The position numbers and the translations under genes are program-made. A model generated the notes under the pieces. That model had not been told where the DNA came from and ran no database searches. It saw nothing but the letters and a program-made list of their open reading frames with translations. Below are positions 28,172 to 36,556 of a stretch of 64,000 bases of DNA, one piece after another. Each line of letters starts with the position of its first letter. The stretch's first letter is position 1. Where the stretch lies: contig NZ_CP011112.1 in NCBI RefSeq assembly GCF_001190945.1, positions 1,178,001 to 1,242,000 of the forward strand, read 5' to 3'. The stretch comes from Luteipulveratus mongoliensis. Its GTDB lineage: Bacteria > Actinomycetota > Actinomycetes > Actinomycetales > Dermatophilaceae.

Positions 28172-30202
28172 TCAGGCGTAGACGCCTAGCTCCCAGATCG
28201 AGACGCCGTACGACGTTGCGCGGGTCTTGGCGTAGACCTTCACGTAGCGCGCCGACGTTGGCGCGAACTGCACGACCTCGTGCCCGCCGTCGCTGCCAGA
28301 GACCGTCTTGATGGTCCGCCACGTCGTGCCGTCGGCCGAGACCTGGATGTCGTAGTCGCGGGCGTAGGCCGTCTCCCACCGCACCGAAACGCGGCTGACA
28401 CGCTTCGCCTGTCCGAGATCGACCTGCAGCCACTGCCCGTCCGACCAGTTGCTCGCCCAACGGGTGTCGGTGCGACCGTCGACTGCGTCGGACGGCTGCC
28501 GGTTGTTGAACAGGTCGTGCTGGTAGCTGCTCGCCGTGGTCGGCCGCTCGGCCGCGAGATTGACCGCAGGAGTAGCCGATTCGGCGCCGGCCCACGTCCG
28601 CAGGTAGGACTCCGGTCCGCGGGCGAGGTCATCGATGATGCCCTGGCCGCCCACGAGGCGAAGGTCCTCGACGTAGTCGGGGATGAGGCCGTAGTGCGCG
28701 ACGCCATCGGTGTTGATGTCCCACGTACGCTCGCCGGTCCGCTGCTTGTCGATCGTCGACCCGCCGTCGAAGGACTTGAACGGGTACTTCACCGGGTTGG
28801 ACGCGGCGTCGTCGCGCGGTGGGGGAGTGCCGCCGAAACCGTTCATGTCGAAGCCGAACCCGATGCCGACGCCGTACTTGTTCCGGATGGGTGCGGTCCG
28901 CTTGTACTCGTCCACAAAGCCCTTGGACGCGTGGCCATAGATCGTCGAGAAGCCGCCGAGTCCGTACAGCCGGTCGAGGTAGCCCTCGTCCATCCACGAG
29001 TGCGAGGCGAGCACGCCCGGGTACTTTGCCTCTTCGAGAATCGACAGCGTCTGACCCGCGGCCTTGGCGCTCATGTGGTCGACCTCGACCATCATGCCGC
29101 GCTTGACCATGCCCTTGACCGCGTACGACCCGAGGTCGGTGAGGCCGCGCGTGTTGCACAACGTGCCCGAGCCGTAGACGGGCAGGATCGGCGGCAGCAG
29201 CTTGGCGAGGTCGGGCGGGAGCACGCCGCCAGCCGGACTGTTGTCATGGGGCTTGCTGGCGTCGCACGGCTTGGCGTCCCACCAGGTGCCGGTCGACAGG
29301 AACTGGCCTGCGTTGATGATCGCTCCCTGCGTGCCACCGTCGAAGCGCACGCCGCACAGCGCGTTGTCGAACTTGTGGCAGGGGAACATCGATCGCACGC
29401 CGAGTCCGTAGAGCTCGTCCAGACCCTTGTCGATGTCGGTCTTGGAGCACTGCGCCACACCGAGAATCTGCTTGCACCCGAACGGTTCTGACGTCTCCAC
29501 GCCCAGCACGACCGCGAGCTTGCCGGCCTTGACGACGTTGCGCGCTTCGCCGCTGCTCTTGACGATCCGGAACCAGCCCTTGCCCGGTCCGCCGTACTGG
29601 TTGTCGATGAACGTCTGCAGGGCGTACGTGTCCTTGGCCTGCAGTCGGATCGCGTCCATCTCGTTGCACGACTGGTAGGTGCCGGGGTTGATCGAGCAGA
29701 GGACGCCGTTGCTGACCAGGTCGTTGACCATGATGCGCTGGCCGCCACGCCACGCCCGCTCGACCCATCGGTAGTACATCTGCTGATGCGTCAATGAGTT
29801 GTACGCCGGCCAGTCCTTGAACGTCGGCCAACCCGTCACGTCGTGGGTGCCGAACGGGTTGCCACCGTTAGTGAGGTTCTCCAGGAGGGCGAACTCGCCG
29901 TGTGGGCCGTGCGAGGCACAGTCCTTCAGTGCATCGGCAATTCCATTGTCGGAGAACACTTTTCCGCAGACAGCAGCGCCGCCCATGCCGTCCTGCATGA
30001 ACAGGTGGGTGTGGGCGTCAATGAGTCCGCGGACGGTGCCGTCAGGAGCCGTGCCGGTGAACGGGGTGCCCGTCACGTTCACCTCCGACTCCGGTGACGG
30101 GATGTTCGGTCCGGCGGCGTACGACGGTGCGCCGGCGAACGTAGCGGCCGTCAGGGCGGCCGTGACGAGGCCGAGACTGACACGGATGCGGCGTGAGCTC
30201 AT
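28172..30202 (-). CDS. Secreted metal-dependent hydrolase with F5/8-type C (discoidin) domain
   Basis: This protein of about 676 residues has a Sec signal peptide (SRRIRVSLGLVTAALTAATFAGAPSYA). A large amidohydrolase-like domain follows, with GLIDAHTHLFM (H-x-H metal motif), VVLGVETSEPFG, MVEVDHMSAKAAG and VLASHSWMDEG. This order resembles membrane dipeptidase/M19-type metal sites. The last 140 residues form a galactose-binding F5/8 type C domain (TASSYQHDLFNNRQPSDAVDGRTDTRWASN to SIWELGVYA). Binding to cell-surface glycans plus hydrolysis of an unknown substrate is plausible. Two adjacent ATGs (30205, 30202) follow AGGAGG; the second has better spacing. It lies 20 bp after the GH1 gene and may be co-transcribed with it. 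Confidence 0.82.
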   Translation of the reverse strand: MSSRRIRVSLGLVTAALTAATFAGAPSYAAGPNIPSPESEVNVTGTPFTGTAPDGTVRGLIDAHTHLFMQDGMGGAAVCGKVFSDNGIADALKDCASHGPHGEFALLENLTNGGNPFGTHDVTGWPTFKDWPAYNSLTHQQMYYRWVERAWRGGQRIMVNDLVSNGVLCSINPGTYQSCNEMDAIRLQAKDTYALQTFIDNQYGGPGKGWFRIVKSSGEARNVVKAGKLAVVLGVETSEPFGCKQILGVAQCSKTDIDKGLDELYGLGVRSMFPCHKFDNALCGVRFDGGTQGAIINAGQFLSTGTWWDAKPCDASKPHDNSPAGGVLPPDLAKLLPPILPVYGSGTLCNTRGLTDLGSYAVKGMVKRGMMVEVDHMSAKAAGQTLSILEEAKYPGVLASHSWMDEGYLDRLYGLGGFSTIYGHASKGFVDEYKRTAPIRNKYGVGIGFGFDMNGFGGTPPPRDDAASNPVKYPFKSFDGGSTIDKQRTGERTWDINTDGVAHYGLIPDYVEDLRLVGGQGIIDDLARGPESYLRTWAGAESATPAVNLAAERPTTASSYQHDLFNNRQPSDAVDGRTDTRWASNWSDGQWLQVDLGQAKRVSRVSVRWETAYARDYDIQVSADGTTWRTIKTVSGSDGGHEVVQFAPTSARYVKVYAKTRATSYGVSIWELGVYA

Positions 30203-30221
30203 CATTCCTCCTGGGTGCGGG

Positions 30222-31595
30222 TCAGGCGGGTTGGCGTGCGGTGAGGTGCTGCTGGAACCAGTGGTAGGAGTCCTTGGGTGTGCGAGTCAGTGAGTCGAAG
30301 TCGACGTGGACCAGGCCGAACCGCTCCTCATAGCCCTCCGCCCACTCGAAGTTGTCGAGTAGTGACCAGGCGAAGTAGCCGCGCACGTCGACGCCGACAT
30401 CGATCGCCTCGGCAACAGCGCGAAGGTGCTTGGCGTGGTAGGAGATTCGCGCCTCATCGTGAACCGCGCCATCCGAGCCGACCACGTCGTGGAACGAGCA
30501 GCCGCTCTCTGTGATGTAGATCGGGGGCAGGCGATCGCCGTACCGCTCCTTGAAGGTCACCAGGATCTCGCGCAGCCCGTTGGGCACGATCGCCCAGCCG
30601 AAGTCGGTGGTCTCGTGCCCTGTCGCCTGGCTGACCTGGAACGGGAGGTCGGCCGGGAGGGCCACACCTTCGCCGAGCGAGGGTCCGGCGAGCTCGCTGC
30701 CCGGTGCGGACACGACAGCCGGCTGGTAGTAGTTGATGCCGAAGAAGTCCAGGGGACTGCTGATGGTCTTGAGATCCTCCTCGACCGGCCCGGGCATGGC
30801 CTCGGCGAAACCGTCGGGGTACGTGCCTTTGAGGATCGGGTCGGCGAAGAGCCAGTTGTAGATCGAGTCGTACAGCTCCGCGGCACCCTTGTCCTCGTCG
30901 GAGTCCGAGCCTGCCCAGGTGGGAGCGTGATTCGACGCGATGCCGATGTTGGTGGCGCCGGCCGCCCGCAGTGCCTGCACGGCGAGGCCGTGGCCGAGCA
31001 GCTGGTGGTGCGCGATGGGCAGGGCATCGAAGCCGAGCTCAAGTCCGGGCGCATGGATGCCCAGCGCGTGGCCCATCAGGGTGACGACAACGGGTTCGTT
31101 GAGCGGCATCCACATCGCGACCCGGTCGCCCAGCCGGTCGGCGACGATGGTGGCGTAGTCGGCCAGTCGCTGCGCGGTCTCACGGGACTGCCAGCCACCC
31201 GCATCCTGCAGTGCTTGGGGCATGTCCCAGTGGAAAAGCGTTGCGGCTGGGGCGATCCCGGCGGTGAGGAGTTCGTCGACCAGCTTGTCGTAGTAGTCGA
31301 GGCCGGCCTCGTTCGCAGGACCCTGACCCGTCGGCTGGATGCGCGGCCACGCGATGGAGAACCGGTAGGCATCGAGGCCGAGGTCCTTCATGAGGGCGAC
31401 GTCCTCGCCGTAGCGGTGATAGCTGTCGCATGCGACGTCGCCGGTCTCGCCGTTCTTGATCCTTCCGGGCTCACGAACGAAGGTGTCCCAGATCGAGGTA
31501 CCGCGTCCGCCCAGCTGGACGGCCCCTTCGATCTGGTACGACGCCGTCGCCGCTCCGTAGACGAATTCGGCTGGCAGCTGGGGGAACTCAGACAC
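30222..31595 (-). CDS. GH1 beta-glucosidase
   Basis: This cytosolic glycoside hydrolase family 1 enzyme has about 457 residues. It starts LPAEFVYGAATASYQIEGA, a GH1 hallmark. The acid/base Glu is in WMPLNEPVV and the nucleophile Glu in IYITESGCSF. The glycone-binding region WSLLDNFEWAEGYEERFGLVHVDF is intact. It hydrolyses terminal beta-glucosides or related glycosides. The start is GTG 31595 behind a GAGGAG site. It lies downstream of an MFS importer and another GH1 gene (about 41000-style paralogues within one locus), so the group is a beta-glucoside utilisation operon. Confidence 0.94.
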   Translation of the reverse strand: MSEFPQLPAEFVYGAATASYQIEGAVQLGGRGTSIWDTFVREPGRIKNGETGDVACDSYHRYGEDVALMKDLGLDAYRFSIAWPRIQPTGQGPANEAGLDYYDKLVDELLTAGIAPAATLFHWDMPQALQDAGGWQSRETAQRLADYATIVADRLGDRVAMWMPLNEPVVVTLMGHALGIHAPGLELGFDALPIAHHQLLGHGLAVQALRAAGATNIGIASNHAPTWAGSDSDEDKGAAELYDSIYNWLFADPILKGTYPDGFAEAMPGPVEEDLKTISSPLDFFGINYYQPAVVSAPGSELAGPSLGEGVALPADLPFQVSQATGHETTDFGWAIVPNGLREILVTFKERYGDRLPPIYITESGCSFHDVVGSDGAVHDEARISYHAKHLRAVAEAIDVGVDVRGYFAWSLLDNFEWAEGYEERFGLVHVDFDSLTRTPKDSYHWFQQHLTARQPA

Positions 31596-31608
31596 GACAA
31601 CAAACTCC

Positions 31609-32847
31609 TCAATCAACGGACTTGATGAAACGAACGAGTACGGCGCCGACCGCGCTGACGATGCCCGAGATCAGGAAGAGCATCGGATAGCCGCCGACAT
31701 GGGTGACGACGACTGCGGCGATCGCCGGAGCGAGAACCTGTGGGAGGGAGGACGCAATGTTGAGGACGCCCATGTCCTTGCCGCGTGCTGCGGCAGCCGG
31801 CAGAACTTCGGTGATCAGGGCGAAGTCGACGGACGTGTAGACACCGAAGCCGATGCCGAGGACGAACGCCGTTGGGATTGCCATGGCCCAGGTGGGGGAC
31901 ACGGCCAGCATGACGCCGGCCGCAGCCATGATCACGCCCGAGGCGGTGACGAACACCTTCCGTCGTCCGAGCCGGTCGGACCAGACACCGGAGACCACCA
32001 CGGCGAGGACAACGCCGACCGCATTGACGGCACCCAGGATCAGGACGCCCGTCTCGGCGTTATCGCGGTTGAGCTCGTCGCGCAGGAAGTAGAGCAGATA
32101 GACGAGCGCCGCAGCGTTGCTCAGGTTGAACAGGAATCGCGTCAGCCAGGCCCAGCCGAAGTCGGGGTAGTCGCGCGGGTTGATCCAGAAGCCCCGGACG
32201 AACCCGCCCCAGCTCCACGACGGTTGTTGCGACTTCGGCAGCACGGAGTCCTGCCGACGGCGTACGAAGGGCACGAGGACGAGCAGCATCACGACCGCGC
32301 ATGCCGCGTACCCCGCGACGCCGGGCAGCACGGTCGCCACGCCTATCGCGATGAATGCGCCGAGCATCTGGGCAAGTCCGAGCCAACCGGCCGCTGAGCC
32401 ACGTTGAGGCGCTGGCACCTGGTCGGGCACAACTGCGGTCAACGCGGCCCACGGTGCGTTGAGGGCGGTCTGCACCACGCACCATCCGAGCGCCATGAGC
32501 AGCACGCTCGAGGTCGCTCCGACGCCGACGAGGGCCATCGCACCGACGACCGCGCCGACCACAATCCACGGCATCCGACGACCGAAGCGCGACGTCGTAC
32601 GGTCCGACAACGCGCCCCACAGAGGGTTGGCGACGGTGGAGCACAACGCACCGAGGGCGGTGACGAGCGCGAGGATGAACTCCTTGTTGGCCGGGTCGAT
32701 GTTCTCGGCCTGGTTGGGCAGCAAGATCTGGATCGGCCCGAACAGCCCGATCATGATGCCGACCCACGCCAGGTTGAACCGCCACATCCAGCCCCGGCCG
32801 ACCGGTGTGGTCGGTTCGGCGGTCGCGGACAGCGTGGGCGCGGTCAT
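31609..32847 (-). CDS. MFS sugar transporter
   Basis: This 412-residue transporter has 12 predicted membrane helices. The first, FNLAWVGIMIGLFGPIQILLP, and the motif GALSDRTTSRFGRRMPWIVVG (G-x-x-S-D-R-x-x-x-x-G-R-R, loop 2-3) are seen. The matching repeat GVWSDRLGRRKVFV sits in the second half. Placed between two GH1 genes, with ATGA overlap to the upstream one, it most likely imports a beta-glucoside or disaccharide (inference). It resembles GPH/MFS-type sugar symporters more than drug exporters. The start is ATG 32847. Confidence 0.88.
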   Translation of the reverse strand: MTAPTLSATAEPTTPVGRGWMWRFNLAWVGIMIGLFGPIQILLPNQAENIDPANKEFILALVTALGALCSTVANPLWGALSDRTTSRFGRRMPWIVVGAVVGAMALVGVGATSSVLLMALGWCVVQTALNAPWAALTAVVPDQVPAPQRGSAAGWLGLAQMLGAFIAIGVATVLPGVAGYAACAVVMLLVLVPFVRRRQDSVLPKSQQPSWSWGGFVRGFWINPRDYPDFGWAWLTRFLFNLSNAAALVYLLYFLRDELNRDNAETGVLILGAVNAVGVVLAVVVSGVWSDRLGRRKVFVTASGVIMAAAGVMLAVSPTWAMAIPTAFVLGIGFGVYTSVDFALITEVLPAAAARGKDMGVLNIASSLPQVLAPAIAAVVVTHVGGYPMLFLISGIVSAVGAVLVRFIKSVD

Positions 32848-34208
32848 CACTGGCTCGCGATCAGCTGCTGGAACCACGCGTACGAGTCCTTGGGCGTGCG
32901 CTTGAGCGTCTCGTAGTCGACATGGACCAGTCCGAACCGCTGGGTGTAGCCGTGGGTCCACTCGAAGTTGTCGGTGGGTGACCAGACCCAGTAGCCACGG
33001 ACGTCAGCACCGTCGTCGATGGCCCGGCGTACGGCTCGGATATGGCTGTCCAGGTACGAGATTCGGCCGTCATCGTGAACCTTGCCGTCGTCGCCAGGCT
33101 CTTCGGTGCCTGGCTGCTGGGACGTGCCGTTCTCGGTGATGACCAGGGGTGGCAGGGCGTCGCCATAGCGCTCGGTCAGAGTCACCAGGATCTCGCGCAG
33201 CCCGTCCGGGTTGATCTCACCGCCCAGACCTGTGGTGGGTCCCTCGGGCTCCAGCACGGTGAAAGGGATGTCCGCCGACAGCTCGTACCCGTTGATCGCG
33301 GAAGCCTCGCCCGTCGGTGCGGAGATGCGGGAAGGGCTGTAGTAGTTGACGCCGTAGAAGTCCAGGGGAGAGGAGATGACCTTGAGGTCGTCCTCGACCG
33401 GGCCGGGCATGGCGTCGGCCCAACCCTCCGGATAGGCGCCACGCAGGATCGGGTCCGACCACAGCCAGTTGTTCAGCGTGCTCGAGAGCTCGGCCGCCTC
33501 GACGTCGGCAGTGGCGTCGCTGGCCGGCCAGTTGGGCGCGTGCGGGTTGGCCGTGCCGATGCCGGATCCGCCGGCCGCTCGGATCGCTTGCACTGAGAGG
33601 CCGTGCGCGAGCAGCTGGTGGTGCACCGTCGGCAGGCTGTCGAACATCATCGCCTTGCCGGGGGCGAACTGTCCGAGGGCATATCCGAGGAACGTGAGCA
33701 CCACCGGCTCGTTCAGCGGGATCCAGTAGGCCGCCCGGTCGGCGAGGCGCTCGGCGACGACGGCGGCGTACTCACCGAACCGCAGGGCCGTGTCGCGGTT
33801 CATCCAGCCGCCGGCCTCCTCCAGAGGGGAAGGCGTGTCCCAGTGATAGAGCGTCGGGGCCGGCTTCAGACCCGCCGCGCACATCTCGTCGACGACCCGG
33901 TCGTAGAAGTCGAGACCGGCCTTGTTGATCTCGCCCGAGCCGGTGGGGACGATGCGTGGCCACGCGACGGAGAAGCGGTAGACGTCGGCACCGAGGTCAC
34001 CCACCAGGCCGACGTCCTCGGCGTACCGGTGATAGAAGTCCGCGGCTGTCGCCGGGGTGTCGCCGCCGGCAATCCGACCGGGCTCTGCGCAGAAGTCGTC
34101 CCAGACCGAGCGGCCCCGGCCACCGGCCTGCAGTGAACCCTCGGTCTGGAAGCCGGACGCGCCGACGCCCCACTCGAACGATGACGGGAACGCAGGCGGA
34201 TTCTCCAT
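32847..34208 (-). CDS. GH1 beta-glucosidase
   Basis: This is a second GH1 enzyme of 453 residues. The start FPSSFEWGVGASGFQTEG, acid/base Glu in WIPLNEPVVL and nucleophile Glu in LVITENGTSQ are all present. So is WVWSPTDNFEWTHGYTQRFGLVHVDY. It differs from its neighbour at the aglycone-side loops, suggesting different glucosides are handled. The start is ATG 34208 with GAAGG upstream. It is the first gene of the operon and is divergent from the TetR gene at 34298, with a palindromic operator between. Confidence 0.94.
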   Translation of the reverse strand: MENPPAFPSSFEWGVGASGFQTEGSLQAGGRGRSVWDDFCAEPGRIAGGDTPATAADFYHRYAEDVGLVGDLGADVYRFSVAWPRIVPTGSGEINKAGLDFYDRVVDEMCAAGLKPAPTLYHWDTPSPLEEAGGWMNRDTALRFGEYAAVVAERLADRAAYWIPLNEPVVLTFLGYALGQFAPGKAMMFDSLPTVHHQLLAHGLSVQAIRAAGGSGIGTANPHAPNWPASDATADVEAAELSSTLNNWLWSDPILRGAYPEGWADAMPGPVEDDLKVISSPLDFYGVNYYSPSRISAPTGEASAINGYELSADIPFTVLEPEGPTTGLGGEINPDGLREILVTLTERYGDALPPLVITENGTSQQPGTEEPGDDGKVHDDGRISYLDSHIRAVRRAIDDGADVRGYWVWSPTDNFEWTHGYTQRFGLVHVDYETLKRTPKDSYAWFQQLIASQ

Positions 34209-34267
34209 GGCGCGGGCCTTCTCTCGATGGTGACTGGGATCACAGTAGCGCCAAAACCGACTGGCCG

Positions 34268-34287
34268 TTAGGTTTTCACTCACCTAA
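34268..34287. promoter_or_regulatory. Palindromic operator in the divergent promoter
   Basis: The inverted repeat TTAGGT-N8-ACCTAA is centred between the GH1 operon (start 34208, minus) and the TetR gene (start 34298, plus). It ends only 10 bp before the TetR start codon, so binding would block TetR transcription or initiation. It is likely the site of that regulator. Confidence 0.68.
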
Positions 34288-34297
34288 ACTTCTCCGC

Positions 34298-34909
34298 ATG
34301 TCAGCCGAGCCGATCAGTCGTGGGCCGTACGCCAAGTCGAAGGGTCAGCGGCGCCGCATTCTTGATGTCGCCGTAGACGTCTTCGGCCGATTCGGGGGTC
34401 GCGGTGGCTCGTTGAAAGACATTGCCGATCGCGTCGGAATGAGCCAGGCGGGTGTCCTGCACCACTTCGGGTCCAAGAACGACCTGCTGCTCGCGGTGCT
34501 GGAGCGGCGTGACGATCAAGGGCGCGTCCTGACGCCGGATGCCACCCTCGAGGAGGGCGTCGAGGCCGCTCGTGAGCTCTTGGAAGAGGGCAATCGCAAC
34601 CCGGGCCTCTTCCAGCTCCACGTCACCCTCTCGGCCGAGGCGACCGACCCCGCTCATCCCGCACACGAGTTCTTCGTCGAGCGCTACGCCCGGGTCTCCG
34701 AGCAGTTCACTGCACCGTTGCGGGCCGCGGCTCGCGACGGGCGGCTGTCGGACGACGCCGACCCCGAGGCCATCGCGCACCTGGTCATGGCGGCCATGGA
34801 CGGGCTCCAGCTGCACATGCTGCTGAACGATGACGTCGACGTCCTGAAGTCCTTCGATGTCCTCATGGACGCGGTGGCATCCAAGTACATCCGCCCCGAC
34901 GAGGGCTGA
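34298..34909 (+). CDS. TetR-family repressor of the beta-glucoside locus
   Basis: This 203-residue TetR regulator has the HTH at about 17-60: RRRILDVAVDVFGRFGGRGGSLKDIADRVGMSQAGVLHHFGSKNDLLLAVLERRD. The C-terminal ligand domain is all-helical. It is divergent from the GH1-MFS-GH1 operon with the palindrome at 34268 in between, so local control by a sugar-related ligand is the simplest reading. TetR proteins as regulators of beta-glucosidase operons are known in actinobacteria. Confidence 0.85.
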   Translation: MSAEPISRGPYAKSKGQRRRILDVAVDVFGRFGGRGGSLKDIADRVGMSQAGVLHHFGSKNDLLLAVLERRDDQGRVLTPDATLEEGVEAARELLEEGNRNPGLFQLHVTLSAEATDPAHPAHEFFVERYARVSEQFTAPLRAAARDGRLSDDADPEAIAHLVMAAMDGLQLHMLLNDDVDVLKSFDVLMDAVASKYIRPDEG

Positions 34910-34997
34910 CCGCCGCGCCGCTCCGAGATCGACGCGCCCCCTACTAGGTCAGATGTCTTGGACGGGCTAGGCTTCCGCATGGAAGGGGTGATCGCGC

Positions 34998-35606
34998 ATG
35001 GCGCGCATGTCAGCAGACGAACGACGAGAACTTTTGGTCGAGGCGGCGATCCGGGTGATGACGCGGGACGGCGTCGCCAAGGCGACGACTCGATCGATCG
35101 TCGCCGAGGCCGATATGCAGCTCGGCATGTTCCACTACTGCTTCCGCTCCAAGCAGGAGCTGTTGGAGCAGGTCATCGAGGCGATCACGGGGCACTCGCT
35201 CGAACGCGCCGGCACCCTCCTGCAGCAGCGGACGACCGTTCGCGACACGCTCCGGGCGGCCATGCAGATGTACTGGGACCACGTCCTGGCCAATCCCGAT
35301 GAGCACCAGCTCACCTATGAGCTGACCCAGTACGCCCTCCGCGAGCCAGGATTCGAAGGGCTTGCTCGCAAGCAGTACGAGTTCTACCTCGAGACCTTGG
35401 TTGACCTGTTGGACAGCTCAGCGAAGGAACTCGATGCCGAGTTCACCATTCCCACAGCGGTTCTCGCGCGCTACCTCATCACGATCATCGACGGGCTGAC
35501 GCTCAACTGGATCGTGCTCCGCGACGACAAGATTCCCGAAGCGGTGCTCGACGAGGCAGCCGATCACATCGGCAGTCTGAGCCGCCCGGCCAAGCGTTCG
35601 GCCTGA
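34998..35606 (+). CDS. TetR-family regulator
   Basis: This 202-residue regulator has the HTH at about 10-50: RRELLVEAAIRVMTRDGVAKATTRSIVAEADMQLGMFHYCFRSKQELLEQV. A BetI-like C-terminal helix bundle follows. It has no obvious own target. It sits between the beta-glucoside regulator upstream and the convergent sphingomyelinase gene 7 bp after its stop. It could control either neighbour or be unrelated. The 88-bp leader has a TAGG-type direct repeat (ACTAGGTCAG and GCTAGGCTTC) but no clear dyad. Confidence 0.85.
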   Translation: MARMSADERRELLVEAAIRVMTRDGVAKATTRSIVAEADMQLGMFHYCFRSKQELLEQVIEAITGHSLERAGTLLQQRTTVRDTLRAAMQMYWDHVLANPDEHQLTYELTQYALREPGFEGLARKQYEFYLETLVDLLDSSAKELDAEFTIPTAVLARYLITIIDGLTLNWIVLRDDKIPEAVLDEAADHIGSLSRPAKRSA

Positions 35607-35613
35607 CCCAGGC

Positions 35614-36555
35614 TCACCCGTGAGCGGCCACCGGGTAGTGGTCGGTGTACGTCGTGCCGCCGGACGACCAGGGCGGTGACGTCGGTGTGAGCACCGTGTT
35701 GCTCCAGGTCGTACTGCTCGCGTGGCCGCGTCGGAAGAGCACGTAGTCGAGGTACTGAGGTGCGTCGTCGGGATAGCGGTTGGCGTTCAACGAGTTCGAC
35801 TTCGGGTCCCAGCTGTACGGATGACCCTTGTACGCCGCCGGTGCCGTCGCGTCGAGCGCCTGCAGCATGCTCGGGTACTCGGCGGATGCCTTGACGACGT
35901 TGAGATCGCCTGCCATCACTACTGATTCGGATGCAGGAATGTGCAGCCCGTCCAGGAAGGCGTCCAGCTCCGCGAACTGTGAACGACGTACGGACGGCGC
36001 ATCTGAGCACAGGCTGTCATCGGCCTGAGCATGGCTGCCGACCACGTGGACCTTGCGGCCGTTGACCTTGAGCTCGACGTAGACGAAACCCTTGTTGGAG
36101 AACCAGTCTGCGCCGCAGCCCTGCTTGTAGACGTACTGCACCTTGCGCGTGATGGGCCACTTGCTGACGACGGTAACCCCGCCGTCCTCCGGTGTGAGCG
36201 CGGAGTAGGCGCCGAGGGTCTGATCCCAGCCGGACTTCGACCGGCCGAGAACCGGTGTCTGGTAAGGGTATTGGCGAGACAAGCCGGTCTTGAGAGTCTC
36301 CGACGGACCGTTGTCGAACGCCTCCTCGAAGATCGCGACGTCGTACCCCTTGACGTAGTCGGAGCTGGCGATCATGGCCGCTCGAGTCTCGTTGGCGTAG
36401 TTGCCGCCGACGATGCTCGGCAGCATCATCACGTTGTGCGTCAGGACCCGGAGGGGCGGCGCAGGAGGTGGGACGTCGGCGGAGGCTGAAGGAGCGGTCA
36501 GAGAGACCGATGCCGCCAGAGCTGCTGCGAGGCCGACCACTGTTCGCGAGTTCAT
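35614..36555 (-). CDS. Secreted neutral sphingomyelinase-type phosphodiesterase
   Basis: This is a 313-residue exported enzyme of the endonuclease/exonuclease/phosphatase fold. The Sec signal is RTVVGLAAALAASVSLTAPSASA. Fold landmarks in order are RVLTHNVMMLPS, DVAIFEEAFDN (metal-binding Glu), HVVGSHAQADDS, VVMAGDLNVVK (Asp/Asn) and TYTDHYPVAAH (catalytic His). The long N-terminal HNVMMLP and AIFEEAFDN pattern is that of bacterial sphingomyelinase C/beta-haemolysin rather than a nuclease. It would cut sphingomyelin to ceramide and phosphocholine. It starts one base after the ceramidase stop, so the two are translationally coupled. Confidence 0.85.
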   Translation of the reverse strand: MNSRTVVGLAAALAASVSLTAPSASADVPPPAPPLRVLTHNVMMLPSIVGGNYANETRAAMIASSDYVKGYDVAIFEEAFDNGPSETLKTGLSRQYPYQTPVLGRSKSGWDQTLGAYSALTPEDGGVTVVSKWPITRKVQYVYKQGCGADWFSNKGFVYVELKVNGRKVHVVGSHAQADDSLCSDAPSVRRSQFAELDAFLDGLHIPASESVVMAGDLNVVKASAEYPSMLQALDATAPAAYKGHPYSWDPKSNSLNANRYPDDAPQYLDYVLFRRGHASSTTWSNTVLTPTSPPWSSGGTTYTDHYPVAAHG

Positions 36556-36556
36556 G

